Assembly: GCF_018320785.1 (NCBI RefSeq)
Contig: NC_054870.1
Location: forward strand, 1,861,199 to 1,925,198
Length of the DNA stretch: 64,000 bases
Reading direction: 5' to 3'
DNA from: Cheilinus undulatus
Lineage: Eukaryota > Chordata > Actinopteri > Labriformes > Labridae
The position numbers and the translations under genes are program-made. Below, piece by piece: positions 37,101-52,100 of the stretch; the first letter of the stretch is position 1, and each line of letters begins with the position of its first letter. The notes below the pieces were generated by a model. That model saw only the letters and a list, made by a program, of their open reading frames with translations, did no database searches and was not told the origin of the DNA.

Positions 37101-40100
37101 TGACAAACTGGACCGTAAACTTCCACTCAGCTCTTCTGGTCGGGGTCAGTTTTTCCAGTTGGAAAGTTGAAGTAGGTCAGTAAAACACCAGCGTTCAGTA
37201 TGGCAGGGAACTCTGGATGGGAAGTGATGCAGGCTGGAGGTGAATGTGAGTTGTGATCAGAAATGACCAGAAGAAGTGTGAAGTCCCACTCGTGACAGCA
37301 GTAACTTGCTGGGTTTGTGGGCACGGGCTCACAGTTTACACACCTGCACCACAGGTAACTCGGGATCTCTCCTGCTGACCTGTTTTCACTTCAGTTTCTC
37401 CCCTCTCTCTTTAGCTGAGTCTCCATCTGCAAAAATTCTTTCTCTGTGTAAAAGTATCCCCTCATATCAACAGTAAACCACATGCCATCGTCTCTCAAGT
37501 AGAAACTACTCATTTTAGTTAAAGCATAGTTTGTTGTTGTCTCTGTTGAAACTGCAGACCCAGACACGTGACAGCGATACTCTGAGGCAGAAGAACATGT
37601 GGCTAAAGGCTGCCTCACAATAAAGTGCCAAAACTTAGGCTTTCAATATAGCGTACATTTTTACTTGAAACTTGCTAAATCATGCGGAGCAACTGTACCA
37701 GTATATAGGGTGCTATACAGCCTAGCTTCCCCCAGTGTGACCAGTTCAAAAAAGAAATGCACACAGAATTCTTGGAGTTTGATGCCACTACTATTGCCAA
37801 ATACCTCATACAACCAAACTCCAAAAACACCAAAATATCCCTTTAAAGTAGTCAGTCATAATCTGAAAGAATTACTGAGCATTTCTTGGAAATAAGATTC
37901 CCCAAAGTGAGTATGGAGGTCCTCACATGACTTGCCATGAGAACAGCCTGGTGCCACTAGGGGGCGTGGATGGATAGGGTTCAGTCTTTCTGCAAACATA
38001 CTTGCACCACGGTGCTGCGCCAAGTACTTCAAAACCAAGGAGACATGTTTCAGTTGGGTCTTGCCTACTTTATCTGGCTGCAAGCACAAATTTGGCCCTT
38101 GTTCATGTTCTGTGAACCCAGAGAATGAACCACAGGGTGGTTTAGATGAAAATTTAGAGAAAAGTATAGAGATAGAAGGAGAGAGTAGCAGCAAAAGCAG
38201 AGAGACAGACAAATCCAGAGCATCCTCTCCATCAGACGAGCACTCCTCATGCATGTTGGCTATTTAACTTACCTTGGCTCTGAATCAAGCAGCATGGTAA
38301 ACAATATGAGGCTTTCCTGTTCTATCAACACTATTGTCACAATGCCAACTTGTTTTTCCAGGTGCTGATCAATATGCTCAATTATACCCTGAATTATTCA
38401 GGTACTGTTAGAGAGACTGAGCCCAGATCTCAACTGAAACTCCAGCTTTGACTGTAGATGGTACCATGAACGTTGCTGCTAGACTTTCCCAGTGCTGTCA
38501 TATAAACATCTGATAACAACCCTGAGGAACCATGGAATACTTACACAATTCCAGATCCACATTTGTCACAGGTGGGTAGTGTATCTGCGTTTCCCACAGA
38601 TGACCCAATCTTTGTTGAAGGGGCTTTGACGCTCCTGAACCCTGATGGTTTATCAGAGTTACCTACACACATCAGGAACACACAGATTAATAACAGCATT
38701 GTTCCTACTGCTCAAACTCTCCCAATGAGGCCTTTAGGAGAACCACAAAACTATCCCAATGATAAAAAAACATAAAAATAGGACAACAAACAAACGTTTC
38801 ATTTGATCAAAAAACAAACAACTGCAGGGTTGAGCCTGTAAATATAAAAATATTCTAATATAAACTTTGATACATTCCAGATTTTCACAAAGTAACTGAT
38901 TTCACAGCAGAGTTATGTCTGTATCATCCAGACCCAGTTCAGTGCTCATGAGTAGGGCCCCGCCCCCAAATATTGCAATTCCAATTTACTATGAGATTAT
39001 CATTAGGTTCCTCATCCTATGTATTTTTTAACAAATTCAAATTCAATTCAAATTTAGTCAAGCAGTATGCTTTTGACTTAAGCTTTAAACACACATATGG
39101 ATAGATACATTAGAGAGAAAACAATAAAATTATTTCAGAAGCAATTAATCCACAGTAGCATGAATATGAATATGACTATGCAAAAAGCTTTATGCTATAA
39201 AGGAGGCGGCTGGGTTGGAGGAGGTGAAGCTTTACCAGCAGCAGCAGTGTGGTGCATCAGCATCAATGCAAACAGGGATTAGTGAGAATTAAGTCATATT
39301 TAAATGGACCACTGTGTTGAGAGAAAGAGCTGTGATTGGCTGTGGGAGCTGGGAGGCAATGATTAGTATCAGCTGGCTATCAGCTGATCGTGGCTAGGGG
39401 TGTGACTATGCTGAACTAACGCTAAGCTTCATCTAAATTAGATAGAATGAAATTGCAATTATTTTTGCTGATATTGCAAATCTTTTATCAGTTGCTCACT
39501 TGTTTTGATTAAGAAAAACATACAATAAACAATAAAAGCAGCATTTTGTAAACCATTCTAAAAAAACACTTGGATTTTTGCATAATATTCATAAAATCTC
39601 TGCTGCTGCAAGAAGGAAACATATTTACTTTGACACATTTCAAGAAATATAGCAACTTCCGTGATTTGTAAATTGCAGCAGGCCATATTGTGATTTATTC
39701 TGATTATTTTCCCAGCCCTACTCATGAGGAACTTAAGTATGCTTACAGCACAGGGACCAGAGTCCAAATTAGGACCCTGAAAGGGGCCTGCTAAGACAGG
39801 ACGGTGTGGGACAGGGCAGGGCTGGAGCCAGATGTGTGAAATGTCCAGGGCTAAGCCCAAACTTAGGAAGTTCCAGGGTCATGCTTTTTGATTATCATCC
39901 ATTTCCTTTTGCATTTATTCATGCAGACACTCTGTAGTGACATACTTTCACCAACCTAAGGAGAGAGAAAACATCCAGGGCTTTAGCCCTTTAAGCCAAC
40001 CTCTGGTTTGGCCTATGTAAGGTGTCAATAGTTGTACATTATGTTTGCAATTTTTTTTTAAATAAAAAAGCATTATTATTTTATTTTCAAAGGCCCCTTA

Positions 40101-43100
40101 AATGCAAAAAATACACAAATAACAGGCTTAAGCAATGTTCAGGGTCTTTAAAAAGAAAAAAGCTCTCATGATTAACGTCTCCAGATACTGTAGGTGGAAA
40201 GTTGGCTTATCTTTAGGCACTTCTTGGGCTTTCACTGCATCTACACACTACAAGCAACTCACCTGTTTACTCAGGATTTTAATGAAGTAAATAAAGTACA
40301 CAATGATCTGAATAAAGATAAATCTGTGATGAAATCAAAATGAATAATATTTTTTTGGCCCTCAGGCCACACATTATAATACAAATAGGATAAATACTCT
40401 TTAAGGAACGGCAGCTTTGTACCTGTCTCAAGAATTTCCTGAAGAACATTGAATGAAGCAGACTGTCGAGGAGGCTCATCAGACTCTTGGTTCTCCTGGA
40501 GCATCTTGTAAACCTCTGAGTCTTCTGCTACAAGCGGCCGCCTGCTTGTCTGTGATGCATCTGATGGAGCTCTAAAAAGAAAGTATGCACATTTCAGTCT
40601 GTCAGCAGGTTTGACAGGCTGTGAAAATGCCACAAGATAAAGAAGAAACAGACAAAAAACCCAGAGAAATAACACAAATCTCTGAAATTGCTTCCATGCT
40701 TTCCATGATAGAGTTTTCTTTGTGTCTTAGTCCCTCCCATCAGAGTTAGGAGAGAAGGAAACTGCCACTGGATGGTGGGGAAAAGGACAAAGTCTGAGAC
40801 ATAAGATATCACTTCAGCCATGTCTGCTTTTGATTTTTAGAACAAATTAGACTGTAAAAAGATTAGTAAATGATAAAAGAAAAGTTGTTGCACATTAAAA
40901 AAATAAAATAAAATAAGTAATGCACTATTTATTGTTTCAATCAATCACTCAATCTTTTTTTTTTCAGCACTATTTTATAACTGCAGTTATTTAAAGACGT
41001 TTTAAACAGAGAGCAGGTCTAGACTGTACCCTCGTTGCAGTGGTCTATTATAATAGACCAGTGTTTATCATTTACTATAATAAAGACTATAACCTATTAG
41101 AATAAATGGTTTCAAATAGGGATGTATGATATTATCGGCAGTATATCAGTATCGGCTGATAATAGCTTAGAAAGTTAACTGTCGGTATCGACCGATAATA
41201 AAATTTACGCTGATCTGTGCGATCGATAATGTGACATCAAAATTAAGCACACGTGATGACACGAGACATGCGCCAACAACAAACTTAACATGTCGGCTGT
41301 GTGTGAGAAGTTTGAGGTGTGGGAACAAGACAGCAAAGTAGCTGTTTGCATTATTTGTAAAGTACATGTGATGCCAGGAGGACTCAACAACACGCCTTTA
41401 ACAGCACCATTTTAATTTTGCATCCAAAAAACCGTCCCTCTGACCCTTAGCCTAGGGGTTCACATACTTTTTCCACCCTGTACTGTGAATGTTTACATGG
41501 TTTGTTCAATAAAAACATGAAAACATATCATTTTTTGTGTGGTATTAGTTTAAGCAGACTGTGTTTCTCTACTGTTGTGACTTAGATGAAGATCAGAACA
41601 CATTTGATGACCAATTTATGCAGAAACCCAAGAATATCCCTAAGGGTTCACATACTTTTTCTTGCAACTGTATATGGACATCAAGTGTTAGTCCTGTTAG
41701 CATGTTGAGCCTCACTGCCTCAGTAGATAGATGAGGATTCACTCTTAAAAAGCCTGTCCTGCACTCACAGGAGTGCTTACTCAGCAGCCGCAGCTGCAGC
41801 CGCTTTTGATAACATGTTTGAGATACGGAAAATAGAGAAGATGAACGTGCATGTCGTGCTATGTGACAGTGCGTGAAACATGGCAAAAACAATGACGGAC
41901 TTCTGGGTGCCAAGTCTCCCGTGCATGGTGCACATTCTGCAGGTGACCTGTCTCCAGCATTGGAGATGTGGGTGCCACTGTGTTGTTACAGAGCTGTTTA
42001 CAGTGAAATGCCCATTAAACTTGGCTGCTTAGTTACTTTGTGCTGTTTAAAGCAGAATCAGGAGAGCTACTTCAGTTAAAGTCTTATTTCTTTTGTTCAT
42101 CTTGAGTCTCAAGAACTTAAAAGCATATTTAAGCTCTGAACTATAGGTACATTTTTTGCATTTAAGAATTTGTCTTTTTGTTGCTTTGGTTGTTACTTAA
42201 AGCACTTTGTCAGGAGTATCTCAGGGAGCCATCCTGCAAACTGTCCAAGTAATAAAGAGAATCAATCTAAATGTATAAGCTATTTCTATTTTGCACTGTG
42301 GAGCTCAGTGTCAGCAGGTTATTTTGCTGCTGTTTATTGCCCTCAAAGATGCAGTTGACTTTGGCTGTACTGTTAAAAATACATGTAGCATGTAGTGCAT
42401 GTAACCCAAAGACATTACTGTAAGTTTTTCTTTATTTTATGGCTGTATTTGAAAATAAAAAAAACATCCTTCATTTCTGATGAAAATCAAATGTTTTGTC
42501 TATTTCTAAAAAAACAGACTACCAATATTTTAAAAAAATTGTAGTGCAAAATGGAATTGGTGATTTTTACAGTTGAAAAAAAAAATGTAAATAAATATTG
42601 GTATTGGCCAAAATGAGTTTTAAAATATTGGCATATCGGATATCGGCAAAAATCCAGTATTGCGCATCCCTAGTTTCAAACCCTCATTTTCAGTATTCAT
42701 TCCAGATGCTCATCCAAACCAACTGCTCAAAACACTGCTCAGTGTGTTCTAGGACTTAAGTTATAGATCTGAACTGGTATGTCTGTGTGCAGGAAGATTT
42801 AAAAGAAAAATCCCCCCCTTAATGTGCAAATCGACATTGTTGCAGAGAAGGTCTAACACACAAAAGCTGGCGCTTACAGCCAGCACTTTAAGAGTGAAGA
42901 CAAGGCTGTCAAAGCCGTGTTTAGGGCAGTGCTTTATCACTGGCGAATGTGCTGCACTGAAAAATTAAACCTACCAAAGCTGCTAGTTGAAGTTACTGTG
43001 GTACCCTCCACTGCAGAAATCCACCCAGGCTGGTGGACATTTATGTCAACGTATGTCTGCGTGCTCATTTGCAAAATGGCCCGACATCATTAACAGAAAT

Positions 43101-46100
43101 TCTGCCATCACCTCTGAAGCATCTCCACACACACAGTCATGCTACTGTTGGAATGGACACACACTTTGGAGGCAGTTTTTATAAATGTGCACATATTACG
43201 CATTACCGTCTTCATGATGGTAATTAAAGAAATAACTTGGCTGTTTATTAATACCCTGGCATATGGTATTACCGCTCATTCCTAGCTGGAAGTGACTTAA
43301 AGTTGAAGCCTTTGTTTTCACACCTTACAGGTAAGCAGAGTTATGTCAGGATATAATCATCCTTCCTCTTCTTTTGTCCTCTCTCTCTCTTCCTCTCCAT
43401 GTCTCTGTGCGTAATAACTTAGCTACATGATCTCTTTACCCTATTGAATGAAGAAAAAATTAAAATAATAACCCACAACTATTATCAATACAGTATCTAT
43501 GAGTGTGAATCAATGTCCCGTGTGCTTCCAAAACAGATAAAGATCTACCTTAATTAATTATATCCAGGTTGTGCAGCCTGGTGAGCTCCATTGTGTCCAT
43601 CGAATTTACTTTAGAGGAAGCTTATAAAAAGTTACCGGCCACTTTAGAGCTTGAAGTAACTTACAAACATCAATAAACTTCATCCACATTTCCCAAAAAA
43701 GGGTTAAGAAAAGTTCACAAGTTTTTTAAATCTGCTGATGGGGTAATTATGCTCGATTTTGCTGCTGTAGCATGCAGCACCTGTGGTTATTAATAGCCTG
43801 AATATTAACATTTCTCATCACTGATCTACACACAGAAAGAAGATTTAGCACGTTTTTAAAACTGACAATACCATGGATCAAATTACAGCCAGCAGTGCCC
43901 TTAAACACTTAGACTTTAAAGAGGGCCACAGCGCTGTGCCAGCGCCATGCCAGGGAGCGAGGCCGTTGCACTCAGCACACACGTTTAGATATGGTGGTAT
44001 AGCCCTGAGTGCCTTCATCATTTACCAAATTGAAATGATATCATCAGCAGGAGCATTTATCGTGTTAAAGCATCTTCACACACTGGCAGTGGTGCTACTA
44101 GTAGAGAGGGACACAAGGCATTTATTTAAAAACCTGCACTCATCACATGGCATCAACAACAATCTCTCCCTCCTGTCTAAGTCTGAACATCAGAAGGGAA
44201 TAATAAAGTACTGGCTCCCAACCTGGGGTCTGAGACCCCAAAGCAGAGAACCAAAAAATCTATTCTGAAGGTATTGCAATTAGATTTTTACACTTAAACT
44301 AAAATCATGTTAAACACTTATTAAATCGTTAACACAAAGATCGTTTGGAAAGAAAACATGCGTAGGTATACTTTCTATGGGTTTTCACAATGGAAAATGT
44401 AAAACTGAAGTTTTGACAGCTATGTGTCACTCTCTTTTATTTTTGGTGTGGATCATGAGGAGTTTTAGCTTTTCTGAGATTAAAGTTTGAGAGGCTCTAA
44501 CTTCAGAGAAAAAGACGTGGAATCACTAAGCATGGTCATTTTAGCTTAACCTACTTGGTGTCCGGTTTGGGAGCTGCAGCCATGGTTTTGACATCGTCCA
44601 GAGCTGAATTGAAGTCCTTGATGTTCTCTGAGGAGTAGAGACCTGAGGGGCTGTTGTACTGGTTAGTCACGACTTTGGAGCCGAAGGCAGAGAACGGCAG
44701 AGCACTTCTGTTGTGGGTGGAGCCTATGTGTTTCACCTCCTGCCACAGTTAAAGAACAAAGAATACTGTGAGGAACAGAGTAAGGATGGTGAATGCACAT
44801 ACAAGATATCTGTGAAGATGTGGAATTCAGTCTGAAACATGCATCACTCAGTGCCAGGTCTATGCAATGGTGGTAACAACTTTTGACAATTCACGGTCAA
44901 AGTTGACAACTGAAATGTAAAAAACAGGCCACTGTCATCAATAAGTTAATCATAGTTACTAAAATCTACAGAAACAAACATTTTCACTGAAGCCCAGTTC
45001 AGACCGAAGATTTAAGCTCGGGCTGCAATGCCGACTGATCAATCTATTATAACTGATGTTTAAAATGTTGGAAGTTAGTGATTCCTCTTGTTCTGGAATT
45101 TTAGCGTCAGAGCTGCACACATCCCACGTAGCCACATGATAAACTACACTTTCATGTAAAGCTGGGCAATTAATCCAGTTTCAACTTCAATCTGAATTTT
45201 ATTTTCCAATGATCATGAAGACCAGACGATCAGGATCAGACATTTCTGCGCATGTTGCTGTGTTGCACCTGTTCTGTCAGAAGGGCTGGGCAATAAATCA
45301 AAAATAGATTAAACTGCAATATAGCCTGCTGCAATTTTCAAGTTGCAGAAGTTGCCATTTTTCTTTAATCTGAAATTTGTGTCAAAATATTGGAGTAAAA
45401 CTCTTTTTTTTTGCAGAAGAGATGTTATGCATTAGATATTTTGCAATCATTCAAGTTCAATTTTTTAGAATAGTCTACAAAAAACTCCTACTTTCTTCAT
45501 TTTTATAAGTTTTTCTGATTAAATATGAGGATGACATAGAAATTTACCCTTCCCTTCAATAAAATGATTCATATTCAGTTTGCAATATGAGTCAGAATCA
45601 TCACAATTAAGTTTTTTTTCAACATTGTTCAGCCCTGGTTTGATCTAATATTGTGTTGGTTATAACGTAGAATGATTTATTCCTGGTGTTAGGGTTAAAT
45701 ATGGTTAATATTTCACTGTTTGATCTTACACAGCATTTTATCCATTTTCATCATGCATCATTATTTTATGCATTTAGATTTTTTTCAACTAATTTATTTT
45801 TTCTTTTAATGCATGTGTTTCAATGTGTTAAATGGTGTTTGAGTTCTGTAATGCAGAGTGCATAAATCAATGAGTAATTGTTTCCAATAATCACGATCTC
45901 TATTTCAATCTAAATAATTGTGGTTCTGATGGTTGCTATACTTGAGCATCCCTACTTTCACTAATTATTGCAATAGTTTAAGGTAAGGGAAAATTCTGGG
46001 GAGAAAATGTTCACCATCGACCGTTTTGCCATGGCACAGATGAGATACCGGCGACCTTCAAAATAAAACTCTGTGGTTGAAACTCAGATGGAAGCCAAGT

Positions 46101-49100
46101 TTTATTTTGGTGACAAGAAGTGACAGGATACGGCCGATGGTGGTAGGCTGTCAGACATTTAAAACTGACTTCTCCCCTTGTTGTGTGTCTTACATGTCCA
46201 TCACAGTTGAGCAGGGCTGAAAAACTCTGTACAATACTCTTCTGTATTGAAGGGCATGACCACTTTTGTCATTTAAAACATTAACAAATAAAACTAGAAT
46301 GGCCGTCTGAGGCCGCAGACCCACGCCTAAGCAGCGCCACCGAGGAACTCACGCTCTCATTGATTACTATGGTGTTCAAAATTCGAAGTCCGAGAAAAAC
46401 CGAACGGGTGTGCGGATCATCACCAAAATCTACTCGATTCTTCCCTGTCACTATCCCAATATTCCCTGAAAGTTTGGTGAAGATCCAACTTTCCGTTCTC
46501 GAGTTATCTTGTACACATACAAACAAACAAAGATACGATTTAATCGGCGTGGGTAAAAATGCTTGAAAACAACGATGCTTCAGTGTTTACATGATGTGTA
46601 GAGCATAGCATCTCTGCTGCAAAAAATATTGTACAGTTTTTTGTCACACATTTCTGGTCAAAGAAATACTGCAACTTCTGCAATTTTAAATTTGAAAATT
46701 TTAGAAGGACTTACTGCGATTTAATCTGAATCTTGATTTATTGTCTTAGTAGCTACTGAGGAGTTGTATAGTAAAATATAAACTTTCCTTACTGGCAATA
46801 ACAACATGAGATTATGGATCTCCATACCAGTTGTTCAGGTAAAGTTAATACCTTTATAATAAAAAAAAAAAACCAAAAAACAAAAACTACAACAGCTTTT
46901 GGAATGTGATGTGGATTATCATTACCTCCGCCAAGGAGGTTATGTGATCGGGTGGGTTTGTTCGTTTGTTAGCAACATAACTCAAAAGTCATGGACGGAT
47001 TTTCATGAAATTTTCAGGAAATGCCAGAAATGACATAAGGAAGAACTGATTAGATTTTGGGAGTGATCCAGATCACCGTCTAGATCCAGGAATTTTTAAA
47101 GGATTCTGTACTATTGGGAGATAGGGCTGATGGCAGAGGTCTGCGCTGTTACCACTTTACACCAGCAAATGGCGGACATGAGTAACTTATTCAAACTTTT
47201 GGAGTTTGTAGAGTTTGCAAGACGCACGCCCGGTCGAGGAGATGAGTCGGAGCGTAACTGAGAGAAAGACAGCGAATTGTAGCAAGAATACTCACAATGC
47301 TGGGAGGAATAGAGGAACATTCACCCTCTGCCATGACTTCCACACGTAGTGAAGCCAATGCTTTGCCTCACCGTGCCTCCACCCCTCCAGGGAAGGAGTA
47401 CTCGGTGAATTAGATTTTAGGAGTGATTTTAAAGGATTCTTCACTGGGCGATAGGGCTGATGGCGGAGGTCTGCGCTCTCTGAGTGCTTTTCTTGTTCTC
47501 TTTTTTGCCCTACTTTGTAGTCAGAAGGTGTGTTTTAAAGTCACGGTTTAGTACGTTTTCAGTGCAGTAATTAAAATTAACAAAACACAGAATTTCTTTT
47601 TATAATGCTAAGCTTTTTTGACATTAAAAATATATATTTTTTAAAAATAGGCTGAAAAAATTATATGTAAATACTGAAATACATTTTTCAAATAGTAGGT
47701 TACTCTTACTGAAATATTGCCACATTGATATCCTTTCCTCTAATCCTCAAATTTCCCAGTCAATCTTGAACACATTATCCAAGTTAGCTCTGTAAGTGCA
47801 CTAATTAACGTCTATCCTGCTGATTTCAACATGGAATGCAGCACTGGATTTCCTTCTTACCTGATGGGCCCTCCAATAAGGAGTGCATCTGGAGTGTGAG
47901 GATAACTGCTGTAATGCTAAGACCCAGCTGCAGACATGATTGAGACCCCTTCTATCCCTACCTGAGTCTGACAGTTCGGCTGATATACTGGATGTAACTT
48001 TCAGCAGAAATGTTCTGTTGATGCCGATATCATGCCGATAATGTTGTACATCCCTAGTTAAAAGAAGATATTTTTCTGCTTTAGTCTCTGGTCCATCTAA
48101 GCTATTTGAAGTAGCAGAGCCTGTCAACATTTAGCTTATCATTTATTCATATTTCATGTTAATAAAGGCACCTACATTTTAGAGAAGTATCAGACTCACA
48201 AACTAAAGGAAAACACATTTCTAGTAATGAAAGTAAAGGCGGCCCTCGCTGAAGCTGGCAGTTACTTGCAGTTTCATCTTGTCTTAAATCTTTGCTCTTT
48301 ACTGGGCTTACAACTTCATTGCAGGTTCCTCGGGAGTTCAACTGCTGCTTCTAATTTAATGCAAAGTAACTCATAATTTTGCAGGATAATTTGTGACCAC
48401 AGTGATGTCTGAATTAAAGTCAACTGTCTTTGGAAGCATTGTGACACTGGCATGCTGTCAATGTGGGCACACAAAACATCAAACGTAGCTTATGGTTCCA
48501 AGTAAGAACACAGAAATGCCTCCAAATATAGCTTAGGCTCCAAGCATTTTACATTTAAAATAACCAAAAACTGTTCTGTTCACCTAGATACCTAGATGCA
48601 ACATTAACTTGACCAATGTAATAATGGCATAAAAAGTAAAAAGTCATGGTTTTACAGAAATGAAATGGTGAAGACACCAAAGTGGCTGAAGCAAAACAAG
48701 TGCTATAAACACATGCTATTGTGTGTTAGAAAAATGCAACATCAGTGACCTCTGAAAACACAGCGAGCTGGGACACATCATAATGTTTCCTACATGAATT
48801 TATACTTTGGCCTCAACTCAGTGGACAGGAAGTGAAGCTTGCATCAGGGCTTGGCTGATAAACTAGCATCTCCTAGGAAACCTCCTGTTGGGAAGTAAAC
48901 AATGACTTCATGGTTGGCAGTAAGGCAACAACAGAAAAAGCCTCAAGCAGAGGAAAAATAGTGCTCAGACTTCAGGAAACTGTATGGCTACTTGTTCTTT
49001 TTCTGACTTCATTCTAAATTAGAGAGTTCGAACAGTAATTATCAAAGTTCAATGATTTAAAGTTGAGACAGCAAGCCCGTACCTGAGGCTGTGATGCAAG

Positions 49101-52100
49101 ATTCATCTTAAAAGGATGTGACCGCCCTTCCTCAGATGAAAGTGGTGACCACATTTTACTTTCTGACCTGCAGAACAGAGCAGACACAAACTTAAAATAA
49201 ATAAAAAACAAAGAACCAGAAACATATTTATGTTTAACATTAAATACCTGGGCCCTTTCCGTGTTTCGGGGGGGGGGGGGGGGGGGTTGTGTTATGCATG
49301 TGATTATAAATGCAACACTGAGGACAAGTCTCATCTTGGCATTGGCTTCCTTCACAGTTTACCTCACCATACCTTTAGTGTTCCTCTTCATTCAGGCCCA
49401 TTTTAAAAATTGCAGCTGCATGGCATCATCTTCAATTATGACACAGACTTAAACACAGTATTGCATACAACCCCCTCTATAAAGGGAAATTCTCAGTTAA
49501 AGAAGAAATACAATTCAACCCCCCCACTCCTCCAAGTGTGTGGACTTTGGCTGTTTGATCTCTTTCATGTGTTCTGGGCTCACTGTGTGACACATCAGAC
49601 TTCCTCATGTTGCTACATCCTACCTGTCGATGGAGAGCACCATCTCCTCTATGCACCCCTTGATCTTGTTCTGCGCTTCCGAGTGAGTCATGCTCTCTGT
49701 TGTTTCTCCATCAATAGCCAAGATTATGTCGCCAATACACAGGTTGGCCTGAGCAGCTTTACTCCCAGGGGTGACCTACAACAGTGAAAACAGATTTCAT
49801 CATTTATAGCAGGTTTGCACATTACATGGAGGGATGCACAATACTGGATTTTTTGCTGATATTCCCAAAACCTGTTTTAGCTGATACTGATATATAAACA
49901 TATTTTTTAATGCAAAAATATGCTGAGCCTAGAAGAGCTGAGAGAGGAGCTGACTGGTAGGTGTTTTACATTAGGGGCTTCATTTAAAGTGTTCAGGGCC
50001 CACCGAGGGCCCCCTGGACACATAGCGCCCTAGGCATCCACCTATACCTGATCGTACTAGGGCTGGGCAATTAATTGCAAATTAGATTAAACCGCAATAT
50101 AGCCTGCTGCAATTCCCAAATTGCAGGAGTTGCAATATTTCTTTAACTTGAAACGTGTCAAAATACCAGTTTAATAAATCAGTTTTTTGCCACGGCAGAG
50201 ATTTTATGCACATTATGCAAACATTCAAGTGTCATTTTCTTATAATGGTTTACAAAAATCCTCCTTTTAGTGTTTTATATATGTTTTTCTTCATCAAAAT
50301 GAGTAACATAAAAATGATAACGCCCTTAAACAAAGCAAATGACATCACATTTTCAATACCAGCAAAAAAGTTAGCTCATTCTATCTGAAACTGATGAAGC
50401 CTAGCATTACTTCAGGAAAGTCAGACCCCAGCTGCCTCCTCTCTAGCTTAAAGCTTGTTGCACCCCCATACTCAGATTCATGTTACTATGGATTGATTGC
50501 TTCAGAAATAACTTTATTGTTTTCAATACACATGGTCTTATTTATGGAATTAGGCCTATTTATTGCTCGGAGTGTGATTGGATGAACCTTCTGTCACATC
50601 TCTGCGAGCCAGTAAGAGCAACAAAACACGTGACGTAGCTGCTATCGAGCAGTGCGTGCGCAGCTACTGAGGAATAACGCAAAACATGGCGACTGTAGAA
50701 ATGTAAGTACTCAACTTTTGTCGTTTTTGAAAAGAAAACAACTCACTGCTGTTCTTTGTTCTTCCTTTAACAAAGAAATGTTGTCAAGTTCTGATAAAAC
50801 TGGCGCTTTAGCAGCATCCACGCTAATCTCTTCCTCCATGACTGCACCAACACCACAACTCTGCTGCGCCTGAAAGTACTGCCCCTTGTCGCTGATTGGT
50901 CCTGTCACTTTCTAACCAGGCCCAAACGTTTCAGATGAGAGCTTTGCAAGATTGATTCGCCAGTGAAAAACAAGGAAATGGGCGTGTCCATCTGCTTTGC
51001 AAGGTTAACGGTGATCCGGATCACTCCCAAAATCTAATCAGTTCTTCCTTATGCCATTGCTGATATTTCCTTAAAATTTCATGAAAATCCGTCCACAACT
51101 TTTTGAGTTATGTTGCTAACAAACTAACAAACGAACAAACCCACCTGATCACATAACCTCCTTGGCAGAGGTAATAAAGAAAATGTGGAAATGTATGCAG
51201 ATTCCTTCTTTGCAAGCATTGTTAAAGGTGTTTCTAATGAATACCACAGTGGGAGGGAATTACAAATTATATAACTTAAATTATTGTGTTTAACTGCATG
51301 AAAGCATGAGTCATTATTACAAGCTGAGTTTAATTGAAATTACATGTATTTCAAATAAAAAATAAGTTAAATCAAGATTAGTCTTGTTGGATCTACTTGG
51401 AAATGTAAGTAAATTTCACTTTTTGGTTCTTAAATAAAACAGAGGAGTAGTTCTTTAAAAGATTATTTTGGCTAATCTACAAAAAGAATGTATGCCAGAT
51501 CAGACTAGATCTCCTAGTCTGGTTCTGTTTGAGGGTTCTGTCTATTAAAGGGACAGTTTTACCTTCCAACTGCAGCTTTGCTAAATGTTGCTTAGTGCAG
51601 TGCTTGTCAAGGATCTTGGGATAACATTGGTTATAAATTGACGCTATACAAATACAGATTGATTGGTATTCTTGTAAACCAAGGCTAACAGCGTTTTATC
51701 TTCCCATATTATCAAGCCTCGTGTGTTCAAACCCTGTCTGCAAAGGACCTGTCAGACATTTGATCATTTACAGTAAATACAGACAAAGCCATGTGAATAA
51801 TCAGCTCTCCTCCGAGGTAGACACAATCAAAGATGAAAGCCTTGGAGGAGAGAGAGAGAGAGAAGTCTGGAACAATCCAGGAAGGTCTAATCACTTTTCC
51901 ATGGGTGGAGTAGGCAGGCTACTGTGACAACACTCAGGCCCACTCAGGAAAAGTACACAGCAAAGAGCCACATTATGTTTAACAGTTAATGAAGTTTAGA
52001 GTTTCATTGTTAGTCATGTCTGAGGTGTTTTAGTAAAGGCCATTAACACTTGCAAGGGGAGATTACAAATAAAAACCAGGCTATAAAGAACTGACGATAC

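Noticed and set aside
43873-44268. 131-codon plus-strand frame in pdlim1 intron 4
   Set aside because: No recognised domain, composition like intronic DNA, and its end runs into repeat-like sequence (tggctcccaacctgggg). No splice or poly(A) context supports it.
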